Of a stretch of DNA of 64,000 nucleotides, positions 50,477 through 58,729 are shown piece after piece. The translations under genes were made by a program, and so were the position numbers. Numbering within the stretch: position 1 is the first letter of the stretch; every line of letters begins with the position of its first letter. The DNA comes from Paenibacillaceae bacterium (lineage in GTDB: Bacteria > Bacillota > Bacilli > Paenibacillales > Paenibacillaceae), in assembly GCA_004134985.1 (NCBI GenBank), contig REGQ01000064.1, positions 372,001-436,000 on the forward strand, read 5' to 3'. Under the pieces are notes generated by a model. The model made no database searches and was not told the DNA's origin. It was given only the letters and a program-made list of their open reading frames with translations.

Positions 50477-50504
50477 TTGTAATACACAACCATTATGTTA
50501 TAAT
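50477..50504 (+). promoter_or_regulatory. Promoter of the rightward genes at 50535
   Basis: TTGTAA (50477-50482), 16-bp spacer and extended -10 TGTTATAAT with TATAAT at 50499-50504. Confidence 0.7.
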
Positions 50505-50534
50505 AAGAATATAAAAAGCCGAGGGGGAAACGAA

Positions 50535-50963
50535 ATGAACATCGCCGAAATGTACGAAAAGGTTAAAGAGATTTATGAAGCAAACGAGGATAAATACTAC
50601 TTCATAGGGTTGCGATTCGAAGACAAAGAGCGTGAGATCGGAGAGGTATGTGAGTACAGCCGTCACAATGCCGACCGCGACGATGAGCGCGATTTCCCAG
50701 AGTTCGGATCCGAAGAGTATGACGACCTCCCGGAACTGAACGGCACGAGCGCTTGGAACATGGACCCGAACTCATACGGCAGAGTATATAGCCCCGGATT
50801 TGGCAGTCGCATTTCAGCTTGGCACTTGGAAAGGACCTGCGAGAAATTATTCGTTACTGATCATTGTTACGTAATTGCAGGGGAGATTTGCGGATCTCAT
50901 GAAGATCCAGATGCTAATGAAATTCTAATTAAAGAAGCTATTGTTATCGCAAAAATATTCTAA
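50535..50963 (+). CDS. Hypothetical acidic phage protein, 142 residues
   Basis: Not recognised. Strongly acidic in the middle (RDDERDFPEFGSEEYDDLPEL), no membrane segment, globular ends. GAGGGGG precedes ATG 50535 and a good promoter stands 30 bp before. First of a four-gene rightward run ending at the terminator near 52727. Confidence 0.7.
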   Translation: MNIAEMYEKVKEIYEANEDKYYFIGLRFEDKEREIGEVCEYSRHNADRDDERDFPEFGSEEYDDLPELNGTSAWNMDPNSYGRVYSPGFGSRISAWHLERTCEKLFVTDHCYVIAGEICGSHEDPDANEILIKEAIVIAKIF

Positions 50964-51011
50964 GAGAGTATTACATCCCGCTAGAGGATACATAGAAGGA
51001 GGCTATAGGTT

Positions 51012-51692
51012 GTGAGTAGCAACAGAATAAAAATGATTGGCGATCGCTATGGTCGCCTAACCGTCATACTGGAGTTGGAGCGCAGGAATAATTTTCGATA
51101 TTTTTTGTGCAAATGTGATTGTGGTGAAGAACATACCGTTAAAATGGGTGCTTTACGAAACGGGTCAATAAAATCCTGTGGATGCCTGCGCGATGAGCGA
51201 GCCAAAACTTTACGCGCCCCGGATCTTACGAACACGAGGTTTGATAGGCTCGTCGCAATCGAAACTGTAGGTAGAGCTAAGGGCAATAAGACGTTCCTAT
51301 GGAGATGCATTTGTGATTGTAAAAATGAAGTGATTGTGAGGGGAGATTTTCTTAAAGGAAAAGGGGTTAAGTCTTGCGGATGTTTGAAGAAGGAGCAAGA
51401 CCACCAGAATCTTATATTAGAGATACAGAAGAGATATATTGAGGGGGTTAAGGTGCCAAGTCTCCGAGCGAAGACTAGAAAAGACAATTCCAGTGGGCAT
51501 AAGGGTGTTTACTGGGCCAAGCGTGAGCGAAAATGGGTGGCTAGTATCGGTATAAAAGGTAAATCGGTATATCTTGGATACTTTGCGGACAAGCAAGATG
51601 CTATTCGTGCTCGCAAAGAGGCTGAGGAAAAGTATCACCAACCATATATTGATAAGCTAATGGAGGGGAACGGAAATGAACATTATAATTAA
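51012..51692 (+). CDS. AP2-domain protein with cysteine-rich repeats (226 residues)
   Basis: Two related N-terminal units, each with a C-x-C-G ... SCGCL pattern (FLCKCDCGEE ... IKSCGCL at about 31-58; WRCICDCKNE ... VKSCGCL at about 96-124), likely metal-binding, followed by an AP2 DNA-binding domain (about 160-208: SGHKGVYWAKRERKWVAS, YLGYFADKQDAIRA). Start is GTG 51012 with AAGGAGG. Such AP2 proteins in phages are often linked to homing endonucleases, but no HNH motif is seen here. Overlaps the next gene by 17 nt. Confidence 0.8.
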   Translation: MSSNRIKMIGDRYGRLTVILELERRNNFRYFLCKCDCGEEHTVKMGALRNGSIKSCGCLRDERAKTLRAPDLTNTRFDRLVAIETVGRAKGNKTFLWRCICDCKNEVIVRGDFLKGKGVKSCGCLKKEQDHQNLILEIQKRYIEGVKVPSLRAKTRKDNSSGHKGVYWAKRERKWVASIGIKGKSVYLGYFADKQDAIRARKEAEEKYHQPYIDKLMEGNGNEHYN

Positions 51693-52227
51693 AGAGACAG
51701 GTAAAAATGAGGTATTAGAGCTAATAGATCTTCGCAGCGGAACAAATTACATTGTGGATTTAATTGGCATGTATGATAGCCTTGGTCCGGGGGACCACCA
51801 GTTTTTGTACGATGATGAAGAGGGTTTATACGTCTGCACTCACGATACTTACGACTGGTGGGCAAAGGTTGTATCCGATCAATCAGCTTTAAATGACCGG
51901 ATCGCCGAACTAAAGGAAACTTACGATAGCGAAGTAATTCATGACATCGTCTCCGGCGCATCTGACGGGGATTTAGAGGACCAAGCCGCGGCCATTAACG
52001 CCGCGTTAGATGATTGGCTCGAAGAACAGGCGGAGTTACCAGAATACATCGGTGCTGTTACATTTGCTCGGATGTTGGGAACAAGCCAACAAAACGTGAG
52101 TAAGTCCGCAACAAGAGCGATAAAAACTAGTTACCGCGGCACCTTTTTAAAGCCAGACGCCATTGTCGATGGTACGCCTGTATGGCTGAGATCGAGAGCC
52201 GAAGGTTACGCAAATGCCCAAGAATAA
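51676..52227 (+). CDS. Hypothetical protein with C-terminal helix-turn-helix
   Basis: A 183-residue protein. The N-terminal two thirds are acidic and unrecognised; the end (about 128-175, FARMLGTSQQNVSKSATRAIKTSY ... DGTPVWLRS) looks like an excisionase-type winged helix. It overlaps both neighbouring AP2 genes (17 and 14 nt), so the three are translated as a unit and may act together. Function unknown. Confidence 0.65.
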   Translation: MNIIIKETGKNEVLELIDLRSGTNYIVDLIGMYDSLGPGDHQFLYDDEEGLYVCTHDTYDWWAKVVSDQSALNDRIAELKETYDSEVIHDIVSGASDGDLEDQAAAINAALDDWLEEQAELPEYIGAVTFARMLGTSQQNVSKSATRAIKTSYRGTFLKPDAIVDGTPVWLRSRAEGYANAQE

Positions 52228-52693
52228 TGCTTCCAGACGCATCGATCTAACTAATCAGGTCTTCGAAGATCTGATCGTTGTACGGCTGAGCGAAGTACGC
52301 AACAAGCACAACACTCTGTTGTGGGAATGTCGGTGCAGCTGCGGTAAAATTGTTTTTTTGCCGGGCACATCACTTCGCGGTGGCCATTATAAAAGTTGTG
52401 GGTGTAAACAAGTCGCCAAGAGAGACGCTGGAGTAAAACGGCATATCGCAAGCGACCGAGTTGATGGTACAAGGATATCGGCGCTCAAGGCAAAGTTGCA
52501 TGTTGGTAATAAGAGCGGTCATAAAGGGGTTGCGTGGCTCGATAAGCGCAATAAGTGGCGAGCTTACATTGGCTGGCAGGGAAAAAATATAAACTTAGGG
52601 TACTTCAGTACTCTTGAGGAGGCGATAGCCGCAAGAGTCAAAGCAGAGGAAGAATATCATAATCCGTTGATTGATAAACAGCGAGACAAGTAA
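52214..52693 (+). CDS. AP2-domain protein, second copy (159 residues)
   Basis: A shorter relative of the 51012 protein: one cysteine unit (WECRCSCGKI ... YKSCGCK) and one AP2 domain (SGHKGVAWLDKRNKWRAY, NLGYFSTLEEAIAARVKAEEEYH). Likely arose by duplication and loss of one repeat, or by separate acquisition. An intrinsic terminator follows. Confidence 0.8.
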   Translation: MPKNNASRRIDLTNQVFEDLIVVRLSEVRNKHNTLLWECRCSCGKIVFLPGTSLRGGHYKSCGCKQVAKRDAGVKRHIASDRVDGTRISALKAKLHVGNKSGHKGVAWLDKRNKWRAYIGWQGKNINLGYFSTLEEAIAARVKAEEEYHNPLIDKQRDK

Positions 52694-52727
52694 AAAGCAC
52701 CCTTTTGCTTTTGGGTGCTTTTTTATT
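52692..52727 (+). terminator. Terminator after the AP2 genes
   Basis: AAAAAGCACCC / GGGTGCTTTTTT hairpin immediately after the stop, shared with the convergent DUF2325 gene. Confidence 0.9.
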
Positions 52728-54066
52728 ACTGAATGTATAAGGAAACAGCGTTTAATATCCGGGTCATGTTGATCTCGGGCAGGAACAGAATCGGCTTATC
52801 CTGATCAATAGCCCACGCCTTGGCCTCCCACATGGACGCGTGGCTGACAAACCTAGTCAGCACAACGATGATATCCGCATCATCCAACACCTGTATAAAG
52901 TCGGGATCATGCTTGCGTCCGTCATGGGTTAGGATCTCACATGGATAGTTTCCAGCCCCCCCTTTGCGCCAGCCGCCGATGATTGATACTGTCTTACCTG
53001 ACAGCAGAGATAGGTTAGGCTGACGGTCGTTCTCCGTCTGCTCGACCAGCTCCTCTGTTATCTCTGTCGGCTCCTCCTCCGGTGTCCCCTCTACTTCACG
53101 TAGTTGCCTGAGTAGATCGCTCGCAAAGGATTTGAGTTCGGATATCTTGCGTATATCGTCGGGGCTGCGAGTGGTGACCCCTTTGCTGTCTCTAATCGAC
53201 CGCACCTCTTTGTAAGCCTCAGACAGCTTATACTCTGCCGCTGCAACTTCATAGGTCTTTGCCTCCACCTGCCGTTGCTGTTCCCTCAAACGCCCACGCA
53301 AACGGGATATTTCATCTTGCTGTTGGGCGATCCTTCGGAACAAAAAGGCGTTGTCCCCTTTGTCGCGGCGGAACAATGTCGCAATATGCTTCGTCCGCGT
53401 TGGCTCCAGCGCATCTGACATGGGCATATGCATGACTACAAATCTAACACGGCGAGCCCCAAACATTTTAACTTCTAAGTCCAGGACCCATCCCAAAGGT
53501 CCGATATCCAACATCTCGTCATAAATAAACTGGTGGTTGGCTGTCCTCCAAAACTCCGATCTTGTATCAAAAGTTGTGAAGCGATTCGCTGCGTCCCGCC
53601 GTGCCTGCTGCTCGGTTTTGACCCCAATTGCAGTAACCCCGAGCTTAATGTATGCTCCTTCAATTTCTGATCGTGACAACTCCCCCACTGCCGCTTTCCA
53701 GTCCTCAGCAGCAAACAGGCAAAACGCCTGCCAGAATTCTTCTTCGTGCCCCTTGAAAAACTCTAACCGGTTTTGTTGTCCTTCAACCACCGCAGGGTCT
53801 TCTTGTATGGTCTCGGAAATTGGACTATCTGAGATTACCTCCCCCTCAGCCGTCTTGCTTAATATACTCACTGGACTATATTCAGCTCCGCAGCGAGTAC
53901 AGCGAATAGGTCTTAATGGGTAACTATCTTCATCCATTTGCAACTCAAATTCTTTAAAATGCATTCTTCCATAATCTTTAACTAACTGCTCATTGCGTTT
54001 AGAGCAGTATACACATTGGCCGACAAAGAAAATTTGAATGTGCACCATTTCCACTGAGTTACGCAT
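52726..54066 (-). CDS. DUF2325 protein with zinc ribbon and coiled coil
   Basis: A 446-residue protein. Cys18-Cys21 and Cys56-Cys59 form a likely zinc ribbon; a middle region of unknown fold is followed by a long coiled coil (about 240-340, RRIAQQQDEISRLRGRLREQQ); the last 90 residues match DUF2325 (SIIGGWRKGG, ADIIVVLTRFVSHASMWEAK, DKPILFL). It starts inside the end of the XRE repressor gene, so it is a lysogenic gene expressed with the repressor. Genes in this place often serve immunity or host defence; no function is established. Confidence 0.72.
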   Translation of the reverse strand: MRNSVEMVHIQIFFVGQCVYCSKRNEQLVKDYGRMHFKEFELQMDEDSYPLRPIRCTRCGAEYSPVSILSKTAEGEVISDSPISETIQEDPAVVEGQQNRLEFFKGHEEEFWQAFCLFAAEDWKAAVGELSRSEIEGAYIKLGVTAIGVKTEQQARRDAANRFTTFDTRSEFWRTANHQFIYDEMLDIGPLGWVLDLEVKMFGARRVRFVVMHMPMSDALEPTRTKHIATLFRRDKGDNAFLFRRIAQQQDEISRLRGRLREQQRQVEAKTYEVAAAEYKLSEAYKEVRSIRDSKGVTTRSPDDIRKISELKSFASDLLRQLREVEGTPEEEPTEITEELVEQTENDRQPNLSLLSGKTVSIIGGWRKGGAGNYPCEILTHDGRKHDPDFIQVLDDADIIVVLTRFVSHASMWEAKAWAIDQDKPILFLPEINMTRILNAVSLYIQ

Positions 54067-54274
54067 CTACGTTTTCCTCGCTATGTTCTAAAATTTCCCC
54101 CACCGTCACACCCAGGAAAAAACATAACTTATCCAGCGTCTCCAAATCAACGCGCTTAGCAGTACCATTATAGAGACCTCCTACAGTGTTGATGGCAAGC
54201 CCTGTTCCGCGAACCACATCACGCCGGCTAAGACGTTTTCTACCCATTATCTCGCTTAATCTATTCACTATCAT
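54059..54274 (-). CDS. XRE-family phage repressor (71 residues)
   Basis: A small Cro/CI-type DNA-binding protein. The helix-turn-helix is RLSRRDVVRGTGLAINTVGGLYN, followed by LETLDKLCFFLGVTVGEILEH. It faces the early genes across a divergent promoter region with repeated motifs, so it is the likely repressor. GGAGGGG precedes the ATG. Translationally coupled to the DUF2325 gene. Confidence 0.88.
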   Translation of the reverse strand: MIVNRLSEIMGRKRLSRRDVVRGTGLAINTVGGLYNGTAKRVDLETLDKLCFFLGVTVGEILEHSEENVDA

Positions 54275-54297
54275 TAATTACCCCTCCTCATAAGGTG

Positions 54298-54326
54298 AAT
54301 ATACACTAAATATAATTATGTATCAA
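54298..54326 (-). promoter_or_regulatory. Promoter of the repressor operon
   Basis: TTGATA (54321-54326), 17-bp spacer, TATATT (54298-54303), minus strand, 24 bp before the repressor start. Confidence 0.7.
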
Positions 54327-54343
54327 CTACTTAATATTTTGTG

Positions 54344-54390
54344 TTGACATGTATATCAGGAAGTGTTATCTTTATATCAGGAAGTTGATA
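54344..54390 (+). promoter_or_regulatory. Early promoter and operator sites
   Basis: TTGACA (54344-54349) and TATCTT (54367-54372) with 17 bp between. The direct repeat TATATCAGGAAGT occurs at 54352-54364 and 54373-54385; the second extends to the palindrome TATCAGGAAGTTGATA (54375-54390), and TATCAAC at 54321 matches its half-site. Likely repressor operators covering the early promoter. Confidence 0.65.
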
Positions 54391-54410
54391 CAAAACAAAA
54401 GGAGGAAACG

Positions 54411-54962
54411 ATGATGAACGTTATGGTGAGGGCTTGGGAGATTGCAAGGGCGGCAGTTGTGAAGTTCGGCGGAAAAGTAAAGGAGTACTTCCCACAGGCC
54501 CTCATCATGGCGTGGAAAGAAGCAAAACAGAACGGTGTTCAGACTCACCAATGGACGAATGCTAGAGGCATGAAAGTTACATTGGTTGCTGAGCACATTA
54601 CAAAAAAAGAATGGAAAGATGACTGGGGAGTTGTTCATTTTAAAGCGGATAACTGGGTTTATGTCCGCTCAATCAAAATTGGCAATATGGAATTTAATAG
54701 CCACATCTCCCGCAGTAGAGTTGATGGAAAACCAGTAGTTGACGCCGGGGAACGAGTCGTCAACGGAGCAAGAAAGAAAATCTTGGTTATGCTACCCGAT
54801 GATGTACATACCGCCGTATGGGGTGAGTATGATCGGATTGAGGCGGCGAAGAACGCCCGTAGAGCAGCGCGCGAAGAAGCCGAGCGCAAGGATCTGGCGG
54901 TCAAAATCAGCAACGGTTACTGCACCCGGTGCCATAGCTACTGCTACGGAGACTGCCGGTAA
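54411..54962 (+). CDS. Hypothetical phage early protein, 183 residues
   Basis: Not recognised. The start is rich in aromatic and basic residues (VRAWEIARAAVVKFGGKVKEYFPQ), typical of many phage early proteins; the end has a basic helix and a small cysteine motif (CTRCHSYCYGDC), perhaps zinc-binding. GGAGG precedes ATG 54411. First gene under the early promoter. Confidence 0.7.
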   Translation: MMNVMVRAWEIARAAVVKFGGKVKEYFPQALIMAWKEAKQNGVQTHQWTNARGMKVTLVAEHITKKEWKDDWGVVHFKADNWVYVRSIKIGNMEFNSHISRSRVDGKPVVDAGERVVNGARKKILVMLPDDVHTAVWGEYDRIEAAKNARRAAREEAERKDLAVKISNGYCTRCHSYCYGDCR

Positions 54963-55038
54963 TAATGGAAATGTACCACAACATATTCAACCTCGCATAA
55001 GTCCTGACTTCGGTAGGCAGCGCGAAAGGAAAAATGAT

Positions 55039-55938
55039 ATGACAATTTCAGATAACGTAAAAATGAACATCCTGGAAGAGGGTACTGTTGTCTACGTAGA
55101 TACCCGTGACAGATATTTGGAGTTTTACGCTGTATCCGTAACCCAAATGAAGCAAGGTAAGTTGGTACTGCGCCATGCGATGCGCTACCCTACGATGCCG
55201 AAAACGGCTGATTACTATATCATAGACGCTACAGGATACTCAGCTGCGAGTTCTGCGGGATACGTCACCGTTTTTCCATCTTTCGAAAAGTATGACCATT
55301 TCGCCTGTGAGATTGTTGGGGAACTCACGCTGAAACGTTCACTGGAGCCTGTCGCACCTCGCAAGGTGCATGTGATTAAGCGTAGAGAGGGGAGTTTTCC
55401 GGATTGGCTTGAAACACACGGAAATAGCAACTGCAGCACAGCTGCAGCGGCGTTCAGGGCTATAGAAAGTATATTTGAATCAGTATCCGTTCGCACGATT
55501 AAAGATCCAATCTGCGTTGTATCGGGGCAAAGTGATGATACAGATGCGCTCATATTCGAGGGCGAGCGACTTATGCCTGTGTCGCTGGAGATCGAAGAAG
55601 AACACCAAACTGAGATCATTAATCCACTAACTGTTGCTGTAGCTGCGGCAGAGGAAAAATTGTATTTGAGTTTCCGAGGCAGCAACCTATACAAAGAAGA
55701 TATGCATTCAGTGGTGTATAACCGCGCTTTGGCGGTCCTGATTGGCGAAAGCGATCAGTGGAGTGCCGAAATTGCGAAAGAACTTATCAAAAAAGCCAAG
55801 CGGCGCGGCGGTAAATATGAAATGGATAGGCTGGAGAATTATTGCCGATCAACCGCCGAACTTACAATTGATTCTATAGAAAAATTAGCGGTTATCGCTG
55901 AGAAGTGGCTCAGCGAACAACCCAAAGAAGAGGAGTAA
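55039..55938 (+). CDS. Hypothetical phage early protein, 299 residues
   Basis: Not recognised. Begins TISDNVKMNILEEGTVVYVDTRDRYLEFYAV; mixed alpha/beta, no membrane segment, ending in charged helices (ELIKKAKRRGGKYEMDRLENY). ATG 55039 has AAAGGA upstream; the frame stays open for 100 codons further left inside the preceding gene, which is a shadow. Followed 3 nt later by the next gene. Confidence 0.65.
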   Translation: MTISDNVKMNILEEGTVVYVDTRDRYLEFYAVSVTQMKQGKLVLRHAMRYPTMPKTADYYIIDATGYSAASSAGYVTVFPSFEKYDHFACEIVGELTLKRSLEPVAPRKVHVIKRREGSFPDWLETHGNSNCSTAAAAFRAIESIFESVSVRTIKDPICVVSGQSDDTDALIFEGERLMPVSLEIEEEHQTEIINPLTVAVAAAEEKLYLSFRGSNLYKEDMHSVVYNRALAVLIGESDQWSAEIAKELIKKAKRRGGKYEMDRLENYCRSTAELTIDSIEKLAVIAEKWLSEQPKEEE

Positions 55939-55941
55939 AAA

Positions 55942-56238
55942 ATGACAAAAACCATACCAGAACTACATCATTTCCGTAGAGTTGAGTTTGGAAATGAAGG
56001 GAAAGCGGCAACGATAATAAGAAAAGCTGGTGCGGAAGGGACATACCGGGAGGAGTACGCTGGTGTTGCGAAAGAGAATGCTTTTCCGGGTGTGTTTGAA
56101 ATTACGTCAGGGTGCTTGTGCCACCCTGAAAGACCGCTCGAAAGGGAAGTTGTCTTGATAGCTTGGTGCAACCAAGAGAAATGTTTGCTAGTGTATGACG
56201 TAACCGAGCGCTTTGATAATCTGCTTTCTCAGGTTTAG
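55942..56238 (+). CDS. Hypothetical phage protein, 98 residues
   Basis: Not recognised. Soluble, with four cysteines (SGCLCHPE and AWCNQEKCL). Coupled to the preceding gene by close spacing. A terminator follows, so it ends the early rightward unit. Confidence 0.6.
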   Translation: MTKTIPELHHFRRVEFGNEGKAATIIRKAGAEGTYREEYAGVAKENAFPGVFEITSGCLCHPERPLEREVVLIAWCNQEKCLLVYDVTERFDNLLSQV

Positions 56239-56242
56239 ATCA

Positions 56243-56278
56243 ACCCCCACCAGCCACGAGGCCAGTGGGGATATTTTT
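56243..56278 (+). terminator. Terminator between early and late genes
   Basis: CCCCAC / GTGGGG stem with CCAGCC/GGCCA-like inner pairs, followed by seven T; it lies in the convergent gap before the endolysin stop. Confidence 0.8.
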
Positions 56279-57637
56279 TTATTTCAACAACCCTACCCGA
56301 TCCAAGATGACTGCAAGTTGCTCCCGCGTCACAGGCTGACCCAGCCCAAATACGCCAGGCGACACGCCAGCCAACACGCCAGCCGCTGCAGCCTTGGCAA
56401 TCGAAGCTTCTGCCCAATGACCTGCCGGCACATCATTAAATTCTGTTTTCTTCGGCACTTGTGGTGCCTCCTCTCTTTTTTCAATTCCAAGTGCTTCCGC
56501 AACTCCCTCCGCGGTAGCCTGCGCCAATTGCTCCAGCCATGTGGCGTCCTTAAGCAGTGCCACATCCTCCGCATGAGAGATAAAACCGTATTCCATCAGC
56601 ACGGCAGGCATCTTCGTTTGCCTCAAAACAGCAAGGTTGGCTGTCTTGACTCCCCTGTCTGGTCTGCCTTTGGCCTTGTATAGCGCGGCCACATGACGGT
56701 GTATCGTTTCCTGATACGTCTTACTATTCGCAGAAGCGCTGGTATAACGGAAGGTTTCAAAGCCGCCCTTGTCGGTCGCGCCTGCGTTGATGTGGGTGGA
56801 AAGGAAGAAATTTGCCCCTGCTTTATTAGCGATCGCTGCCCGATCTGATAGTTCAAGAAATACATCAGTTTGTCGGGTATAACTCACCTGAGCGCCCCAA
56901 TCAGCCAAGAGCTTGCCAATCCGCAGCGCCAGCTTGAGCGCCAAGTCCTTTTCCTGTAATCCACTTCCGATTGCACCAGGATCTTTGCCGCCATGCCCCG
57001 CATCGATAACTACACTTTTTCCTTCCGTTATCGTAATTCCCGATCCCATCAAGCGGCCCCATCCGTTATCTTGTGGCCACAGGTATGTGCTGCCCCCGCC
57101 GTCCCCGTTGAGTGCATGGACGCAACCCAATGAGGACATAACGTCAGCCATCTGGTCGAGTGTTAAAACGCCGATGGAGGTTGCCAGCACCAAATACCCT
57201 TCCTTGGTAATTCCCGCCGCCGTGCGCCTGCTGGAGCCGTTAAGGATATCCGCGCCAGTCTGGTCACGTTTGGCTGTCTCATCGATAACCTTACGACCGT
57301 TATCCAGCAGGCGCGGCGATCCCTGCACCGCCCAAACTGCAGCAGCCGGTGCTTTGCCAATATGCAACGTTCTTTCTGGCAGCATATACAGGACGTCCCG
57401 CGGTGCTGTCTTGGGGACGTCTTGGACAACAATTTCGCCGTCTACTTTTAAAAAACCGATTGGGGCGCCAATCTTATCGTTTGAGAAATTGAAACTACAG
57501 GCAACATCAGCCTTGGACTCCTGCCCTAGCTGCTTGACGGTCGCTCCCTCCCGGTATGCCGCCGCGATCTTGTCAAAAAGAGGTCTTGAAACAACGTATC
57601 GGATCTGGTGGCCTTGAATCGTTTTAGTTTGAATCAT
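56279..57637 (-). CDS. Three-domain endolysin: phosphodiester glycosidase, amidase, SLH
   Basis: A 452-residue lysin. N-terminal domain (1-200) is of the phosphodiester glycosidase family (ALNGDGGGSTYL, SSRRTAAGI). The middle (208-384) is an N-acetylmuramoyl-L-alanine amidase of the Amidase_3 family with zinc ligands His214, Glu229, His282 and catalytic Glu349 (IDAGHGGKDPG, STHINA, MEYGF). The end (398-452) is one SLH domain (FNDVPAGHWAEASIAKA). The first domain is unusual in phage lysins. Overlaps the holin gene by 14 nt. Confidence 0.88.
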   Translation of the reverse strand: MIQTKTIQGHQIRYVVSRPLFDKIAAAYREGATVKQLGQESKADVACSFNFSNDKIGAPIGFLKVDGEIVVQDVPKTAPRDVLYMLPERTLHIGKAPAAAVWAVQGSPRLLDNGRKVIDETAKRDQTGADILNGSSRRTAAGITKEGYLVLATSIGVLTLDQMADVMSSLGCVHALNGDGGGSTYLWPQDNGWGRLMGSGITITEGKSVVIDAGHGGKDPGAIGSGLQEKDLALKLALRIGKLLADWGAQVSYTRQTDVFLELSDRAAIANKAGANFFLSTHINAGATDKGGFETFRYTSASANSKTYQETIHRHVAALYKAKGRPDRGVKTANLAVLRQTKMPAVLMEYGFISHAEDVALLKDATWLEQLAQATAEGVAEALGIEKREEAPQVPKKTEFNDVPAGHWAEASIAKAAAAGVLAGVSPGVFGLGQPVTREQLAVILDRVGLLK

Positions 57638-57896
57638 TGGCCGCTACCTTGACTTGCTTTACAAATTGGTGACCAAAGACGGCAAACGCCCCAACCAGAA
57701 TTCCCTGAATGACCGACAGGACAGACCAGCCGAGGACAAAGCCTGCAGCCACAATAGCAAGTGCAGTTACGATATACACAATGCTCCAGTTAGGCACTCT
57801 TGGTGTTTTCTTAAGGGTAAAACCAACAATCCAGCATGCTACCAAAACTCCCAATAACTCAGGTGCAATCATTTCCAATACAATATTCCATTCCAT
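57624..57896 (-). CDS. Phage holin
   Basis: A 90-residue membrane protein with three hydrophobic segments (LLGVLVACWIVGFTL, IVYIVTALAIVAAGFVLG, SVIQGILVGAFAVFGHQF) and a charged tail, matching holins beside amidase genes. It would let the endolysin reach the wall. The internal ATG 57896 is preferred, with AGGAG 9 nt upstream. Confidence 0.82.
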   Translation of the reverse strand: MEWNIVLEMIAPELLGVLVACWIVGFTLKKTPRVPNWSIVYIVTALAIVAAGFVLGWSVLSVIQGILVGAFAVFGHQFVKQVKVAANDSN

Positions 57897-57919
57897 TTCT
57901 ATCATCTCCTAATAGTTTT

Positions 57920-58219
57920 TTATGGTGAAAGAACTTTAAACAAAATAGCTATTAAGCCCCCGATTAAGCCAGTGATCAAAGCAGCAGCAAACGTTCGCCA
58001 TAGCCACCTGTTACTTTCCTTTAATTCGTTTATTTGATGTTGCCCCGCCTTGGCATATTGAAGGGCCTCCTTTGCGATGTCGTCTGAGTTTTCCAACTTA
58101 TCGACCAACCTACCAACGTTTGACGATAGTTCGCCAATATTTCTCGCATTGGTTTCTTGCATGAGTTCCATCCTTCCCATCTTCACTGCGATTTCATTTA
58201 TCGTTTGCTCCTGATTCAT
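57920..58219 (-). CDS. xhlA: XhlA-type haemolysin/lysis protein
   Basis: A 99-residue protein: a long coiled-coil helix (EIAVKMGRMELMQETNARNIGEL ... LENSDDIAKEAL) and a C-terminal membrane helix (FAAALITGLIGGLIAILF), as in XhlA of PBSX, which works with the holin in lysis. ATG 58219 has GAGGGGGG upstream. Confidence 0.85.
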   Translation of the reverse strand: MNQEQTINEIAVKMGRMELMQETNARNIGELSSNVGRLVDKLENSDDIAKEALQYAKAGQHQINELKESNRWLWRTFAAALITGLIGGLIAILFKVLSP

Positions 58220-58300
58220 GCCTGCCCCCCTCTCTCTAAAAATTCCAAGCGTTTGGGAATATAAAAAGAAAAAGCCCCGCATTACACGGGGCTGCTGTCG

Positions 58301-58438
58301 TTACTCTGGTCGTCCATCTTTGTTGAGTCCGAGGGCTGCCAATTCAACTTCCACATCTTGCTGCAGCGTAGCAGGAACTTGCGCGAATGTACGCCTTCCT
58401 GCAATGATCAGCGTCGCAAATACAGTAACGAGTGCCAT
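58301..58438 (-). CDS. Small phage protein, CD1375-like (45 residues)
   Basis: MALVTVFATLIIAGRRTFAQ...VPATLQQDVEVELAALGL matches the small tail-end proteins found next to XkdX and XhlA homologues. GGAGGAGGTGG precedes the ATG. No function known. Confidence 0.7.
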   Translation of the reverse strand: MALVTVFATLIIAGRRTFAQVPATLQQDVEVELAALGLNKDGRPE

Positions 58439-58496
58439 TTTGTATCCACCTCCTCCCCATAATAAAAGGAGCCGCAGAAGCATATTAAAAATCATG

Positions 58497-58724
58497 CTAT
58501 CCGGCTCCTAAAAACAAGACATATAGTTCGGCGATTGCTTCCATGGCCGTCAGATTCTCCCGCCTGGACTCCGCAAGTTCGGCTTCAAGCTGCGCAATTC
58601 GTTCCTCGGCTGACGGTGATGGTTCCGGCGTTGGTTCAGGCGGTGTGTACGGGTATTTGTATTCGACGCCGTTGACTTCTTCGACGATGTATTGAATGCC
58701 GTCTTCTTCGATTATTTTAGCCAC
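58497..58724 (-). CDS. Small phage protein (75 residues)
   Basis: Acidic and proline-rich middle (PYTPPEPTPEPSPSAEER) followed by a coiled-coil helix. GTG start with AGGAGGT upstream. Lies where tail-fibre-associated small proteins sit; not recognised further. Confidence 0.65.
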   Translation of the reverse strand: MAKIIEEDGIQYIVEEVNGVEYKYPYTPPEPTPEPSPSAEERIAQLEAELAESRRENLTAMEAIAELYVLFLGAG

Positions 58725-58729
58725 AAACC

